NCBI GenBank assembly: GCA_021927905.1
Contig: BLLK01000019.1
Span: forward strand, 744,001-808,000
Direction: 5' to 3'
Length of the DNA stretch: 64,000 nt
DNA from: Chaetoceros tenuissimus
Taxonomy: Eukaryota > Bacillariophyta > Thalassiosirophyceae > Chaetocerotales > Chaetocerotaceae
In this document: positions 60,752 to 64,000 of the stretch, one piece after another
Layout: each line of letters begins with the position of its first letter
How positions within the stretch are numbered: position 1 is the first letter of the stretch
Notes under the pieces: model-generated
What the model saw: only the letters and a program-made list of their open reading frames with translations
Database searches by the model: none
Told to the model about the DNA's origin: nothing
Made by a program: the position numbers and the translations under genes

Positions 60752-61975
60752 ATGAAATCTTCATTTCAAGCACTCGCTTCTTTCCCAGTCGTCTTCTTCT
60801 GTGCCTTTAAAGCGGTCATGATAGCTGCCGATAGAGGAAGCAATATCAGTTACGAAAACTTTACTTCCGCCGTACAATCGAGTGATTTATTACTCAAGAT
60901 TCTATTCCTATCCGGTCTAGTGCTAGTACTTTTATCTGGTAGACGTAAACACATGACTTCAAACCTACCCATGAAAGCGTATGTGCGGCAGGGAAACCTA
61001 ATTGCAAATCTTGCATTCACAAATCAAGCATCAAGACCTTCGTTTGATGAAGAAGGCCAAGACAAAAATGGCGTTCTCGTTAAAGTTATCTCAGCTTCAA
61101 TCAATCCTTTTGATTACAAAGCTCCAAAAATCATGGCTGGTAAGGTTGTAGGACTTGACTTTTGCGGAACTGTAACACAAGTTGGAAAGGATGCAAGCTC
61201 AAAGTTCAAAATTGGCGACCTAGTCTTTGGTTGCAATTTAGGAACACTAGCTGAATTCATTTCTGTTCCTACCACCCAGATCGCAAAAGCTGCAATGAAT
61301 TGGAAGCCTCATGAGCTTGGATGTATTGCAGTTGCATATGTAAGTCCACTTACAGCTCTAAAAGCAGGACAAGTTTTGGATAGCAACTACAAGAAAGTTG
61401 AAGGCAAGGATTCAATCTTAGTCATTGGGGCAAGTGGAGGTACAGGTATTGCTAGTTTGCAATTGGCAAAGGCTCTTGGATTCAAGCGTATCGTTGCCAT
61501 CTGTTCCAGCAAAAATGCAACGTTTGTCAAGGAAAACGGGGCAACAGAGGTGGTAGACTACACTAATGAGAGAGAAATGATTCAATTTTTCGGGGAGAAT
61601 TTCGGAACCTTCGATATGGTTCTAGACTGTGCGACAAATAGTGGGCATGGTGAAGATTATTGGAACAAGAGCGTCCAATTATTGAAAAGAAATAAGGATT
61701 ATACCTTCTCAGGAAACTATGTGGCATTAAATGGACCTCCTGTGAAATTACTACGATATTTCTTTGGAATGCAAAAGCCAAACGAAAAGCTCATTATTGC
61801 TACTGTCGAGAATACAAGCAAAGACCTCGAGCAAATCGTCGAAATGTTAAATAAAACTGGAGCTCGCCCACATACGCACAGATTCATCTTTGATCCCGTT
61901 GGTATCGAGAGTGGATTTGAGTTACTCAAAAGTAGAAGAACCAAAGGCAAGATTGTATTTGACATTTCTGGTTAG
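60752..61975 (+). CDS. Membrane-anchored MDR-family NAD(P)H oxidoreductase
   Basis: A 407-residue single-exon protein. A hydrophobic N-terminal stretch (8-25) and a second (LLKILFLSGLVLVLLSG, about 47-63) suggest a membrane anchor or import signal. The GroES-like part follows (VLVKVISASINPFDYKAP, GLDFCGTVTQVGKDAS, GDLVFGCNLGTLAEF). The Rossmann part holds ILVIGASGGTGIASLQLAKA, the nucleotide-binding motif. The catalytic-zinc ligands of alcohol dehydrogenase are absent, so it belongs to the quinone oxidoreductase, enoyl reductase or RTN4IP1-like branch. The substrate is unknown. Confidence 0.75.
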   Translation: MKSSFQALASFPVVFFCAFKAVMIAADRGSNISYENFTSAVQSSDLLLKILFLSGLVLVLLSGRRKHMTSNLPMKAYVRQGNLIANLAFTNQASRPSFDEEGQDKNGVLVKVISASINPFDYKAPKIMAGKVVGLDFCGTVTQVGKDASSKFKIGDLVFGCNLGTLAEFISVPTTQIAKAAMNWKPHELGCIAVAYVSPLTALKAGQVLDSNYKKVEGKDSILVIGASGGTGIASLQLAKALGFKRIVAICSSKNATFVKENGATEVVDYTNEREMIQFFGENFGTFDMVLDCATNSGHGEDYWNKSVQLLKRNKDYTFSGNYVALNGPPVKLLRYFFGMQKPNEKLIIATVENTSKDLEQIVEMLNKTGARPHTHRFIFDPVGIESGFELLKSRRTKGKIVFDISG

Positions 61976-62112
61976 GAAATGTTGAAAAAGCAAATTTTCA
62001 TTTCCTTTACTCGATCCAATATGAAGTATCGAGAGAAGCGTACATGTATCTACATAAAAGTGCATACAACAAATATTCAACCTTTATTCTTCGCAATTAC
62101 AAGACTATTAAG

Positions 62113-63578
62113 TTAATTACATCTTACAAAAAAGCGACCACTTCTAGCAATATTTCGAACACCTTTGTATGGTCTATACGTCTCTCCAGTTACACTCAAA
62201 CCTCCTACAGCAAGTCCACTCATGGAAGAAGATGGGATCTTCCAAGAGATTGTCAATGATGGATTCTGATCAGGTCGCTTTCCACCATCAAGTTTCATTT
62301 CGCCTGATAACTCAGGTCTCATCTTTTCATCCAAATTTCCAATAATCCATTTCGCAACTTTACTTGCTTCATCATATAATACTTGTCCAACATTCACTTT
62401 CAAGTTCGCAGTCTTGACAATCTTTGGAAATGGAATGGTAAGAGAAACATCTTCAATTGCAACATTTGTCTTTCTCGATTCCATATTGAACAATGTACTG
62501 ATCGATCTCGCAGTCAACTTGACATCTACACTTCCTTTCGGCTCTGCATTATCATTCCTATTCTCAGAGCCATAATTAAAAGAAGGCATACAAACAATAG
62601 GAGGAGTAAAACCCATATTCAAAACATTTGGCTTGACTCTATACCTCATGAGAGTAAATGATCCATCTGGTGGCACAAATGAAACGATATTCGAAGATTC
62701 ATATCTTGCATATCTGACACAAGGGTGGAAACTACAATCGTCAATGATACTTGGATCCTTGAAACTCAATAATAAATCGGGTATACCCGATAATTTTGAT
62801 TGAATTTCAACTGATCCTGCTACATCAAATGAAATGACATTACCTACTATATCCACTACTGCGTCAATTTCTTCTACGATGTCCAAGTAAATTTCATTAG
62901 GAGTATGGCGCACACCTGCTCTACGCCATGGAATATTTGGTAAAGTTCCAGATTGTGCCTTGGGCGATGAAACTTCAGAAGAAACTCCAGTAACCACCGA
63001 TAAAATCTTGAAAAAAATCAGCATAAACCTCTCAAAAACAGGAAACAAAACGACAAAAAGTTGAAAGAACGTACCTTTCCCATCACATCCGGTGGCCGAA
63101 TCATGGCTTGAAGAGCATTCGGTTCCGTCGTCAATGGCCAGCCATGATCAACCATTTCTTCCAGTAACTGATAAACAGTACTAAAATTATCCTTAATGGC
63201 AGATTCATCCACTGGACTTCCAAAATATTCACAAAAGATATCCGCAACTCGATGTAAAAATTCAATCACCAAAAGGGGAGCAATTTCACCCGGACAGGCA
63301 GCTAGATACGACAGACCGTCTTTTAAAATACTAAATAGAAATATACTCTTTTCTGATCCGTCAAGTGGTATTTCCATGATTGGAGGGACGGTATCGTATA
63401 ATGGCATGGGATCTGAGGAAATGACTGTGCTTGTTGTTGAGACTCCTCCATGATGGTTCAATGATACGGAGGCTCGTTCCCAGAAATGATCGCAGACGGA
63501 ACGAGGGGTCATGCCTCGGAAATGCCGTTCAATCAATATTTCTCCTGTAGGAGAGAGTATGAAGAGTGACTGGATCAT
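62113..63578 (-). CDS. AP3M: AP-3 adaptor complex mu subunit, one intron
   Basis: Exons 63075-63578 and 62113-63006 (minus strand), joined across a 68-nt GTACGT...CAAG intron, encode 465 residues, slightly longer than the roughly 418 of animal AP-3 mu. The N-terminal longin domain starts MIQSLFILSPTGEILIERHF and includes LLVIEFLHRVADIFCEYFG and TVYQLLEEMVDHGWPLTTEP. The linker and mu-homology domain follow (IPWRRAGVRHTPNEIYLDIV, EEIDAVVDIVGNVI, VRYARYESSNIVSFVPPDGS). AP-3 sorts cargo from endosomes or Golgi to vacuole or lysosome-type organelles, and the mu chain binds tyrosine-based signals. Confidence 0.9.
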
Positions 63579-63946
63579 GCTTTAGAGAAGAGATAATATA
63601 GATTCATTGACTAGAGTATGAAAGAGTTGCATCCATTAGAGTTCATCTTTTTCATCTGTGTTTTGCACAACATGAAACATGTGCTTACAAAACTTTCATC
63701 TCATTTTTTAGAGTGTCAATGGTTGATGTCTACGACAAACTAACTCAGCATTGTTTTCTACGATGGGAATTTGTAAGTAGTCGTCTTGTATGTAATACAA
63801 CAGAAGAAAAAATACGTAACAATAGCAGAAGGCGATTTTATGAAATAAAATAAAAAGCATCTCGCGTGTTTACTTTACAAAATGGTTTCTCAATCTTAAT
63901 TGATAAATAACGTCTTCATGATTTCACTTCACTTGAATTAAATGCT
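63579..63946. other. Intergenic, AP-3 mu promoter side
   Basis: AT-rich, without a supported gene. Confidence 0.3.
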
Positions 63947-64000
63947 TTACTTGATTTTTGCTTTGTTTCTCAAAGCTTCCAGATTCTTTTGAAGTTCAGA
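63947..64000 (-). CDS. C-terminal end of an unidentified gene, partial
   Basis: The minus strand is open from the window edge to a TAA at 63947-63949, ending SELQKNLEALRNKAKIK. The charged helical, coiled-coil-like character suggests real coding sequence, but 17 residues do not allow identification. Confidence 0.35.
   Translation of the reverse strand, partial: SELQKNLEALRNKAKIK

Overview
The window looks like nuclear DNA of a diatom, possibly a centric one such as Chaetoceros; the genus is a guess. The evidence is: introns of only about 70-95 nt; a PSxxPT-type repeat stem on a beta-propeller protein; ankyrin-like families carrying the diatom-style DPxTTLYPFAAMA motif; a signal peptide followed by a plastid-type FSP junction on a lipoxygenase-like gene; and a Ty1/copia retrotransposon. 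The DNA is AT-rich. I recognised no tRNA, rRNA or CRISPR.

Positions 1-41,604 form a fast-evolving paralogue cluster. Fourteen copies (12 full length, 2 truncated) of an ankyrin-like gene with a basic C-terminus, here called ARP1-ARP14, all lie on the minus strand. On the plus strand between them are seven-bladed beta-propeller genes and their fragments, three damaged F-box-like/ankyrin genes (FBX-ANK), and a 5'-truncated ankyrin gene fused to a MULE-type transposase. The ARP genes fall into two subclasses. Class I ends in an RxRKRRK tail and meets a propeller 3' end tail to tail. Class II ends in an SRRRKKRK-type tail and meets a decayed ankyrin-gene 3' end. Most intact ARP promoters carry two CCAATGAC boxes. 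A 4.3 kb unit is duplicated in tandem (1272-5587 and 5588-9907). A young, whole-looking copia element (22473-31368) with 98-bp LTRs, a 5-bp target duplication and a dUTPase domain in pol sits inside the cluster.

Positions 42,119-46,861 hold two conserved nuclear genes that converge: a lysine-rich TFIIS-like/PWWP-like chromatin or transcription protein with one intron, and the nucleolar rRNA-processing protein UTP15.

Positions 47,254-60,520 hold six paralogues of a small four-helix membrane protein, all on the plus strand with one intron each. Three of the six use GC-AG introns. Interspersed are an NTF2/SnoaL-like protein, a lipoxygenase-like gene that appears broken, a secreted low-complexity protein, a secreted Kazal-like cysteine-rich protein and a fused pair of gene fragments. 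The window ends with a membrane-anchored MDR oxidoreductase, the mu subunit of the AP-3 adaptor complex, and the last codons of an unidentified minus-strand gene.
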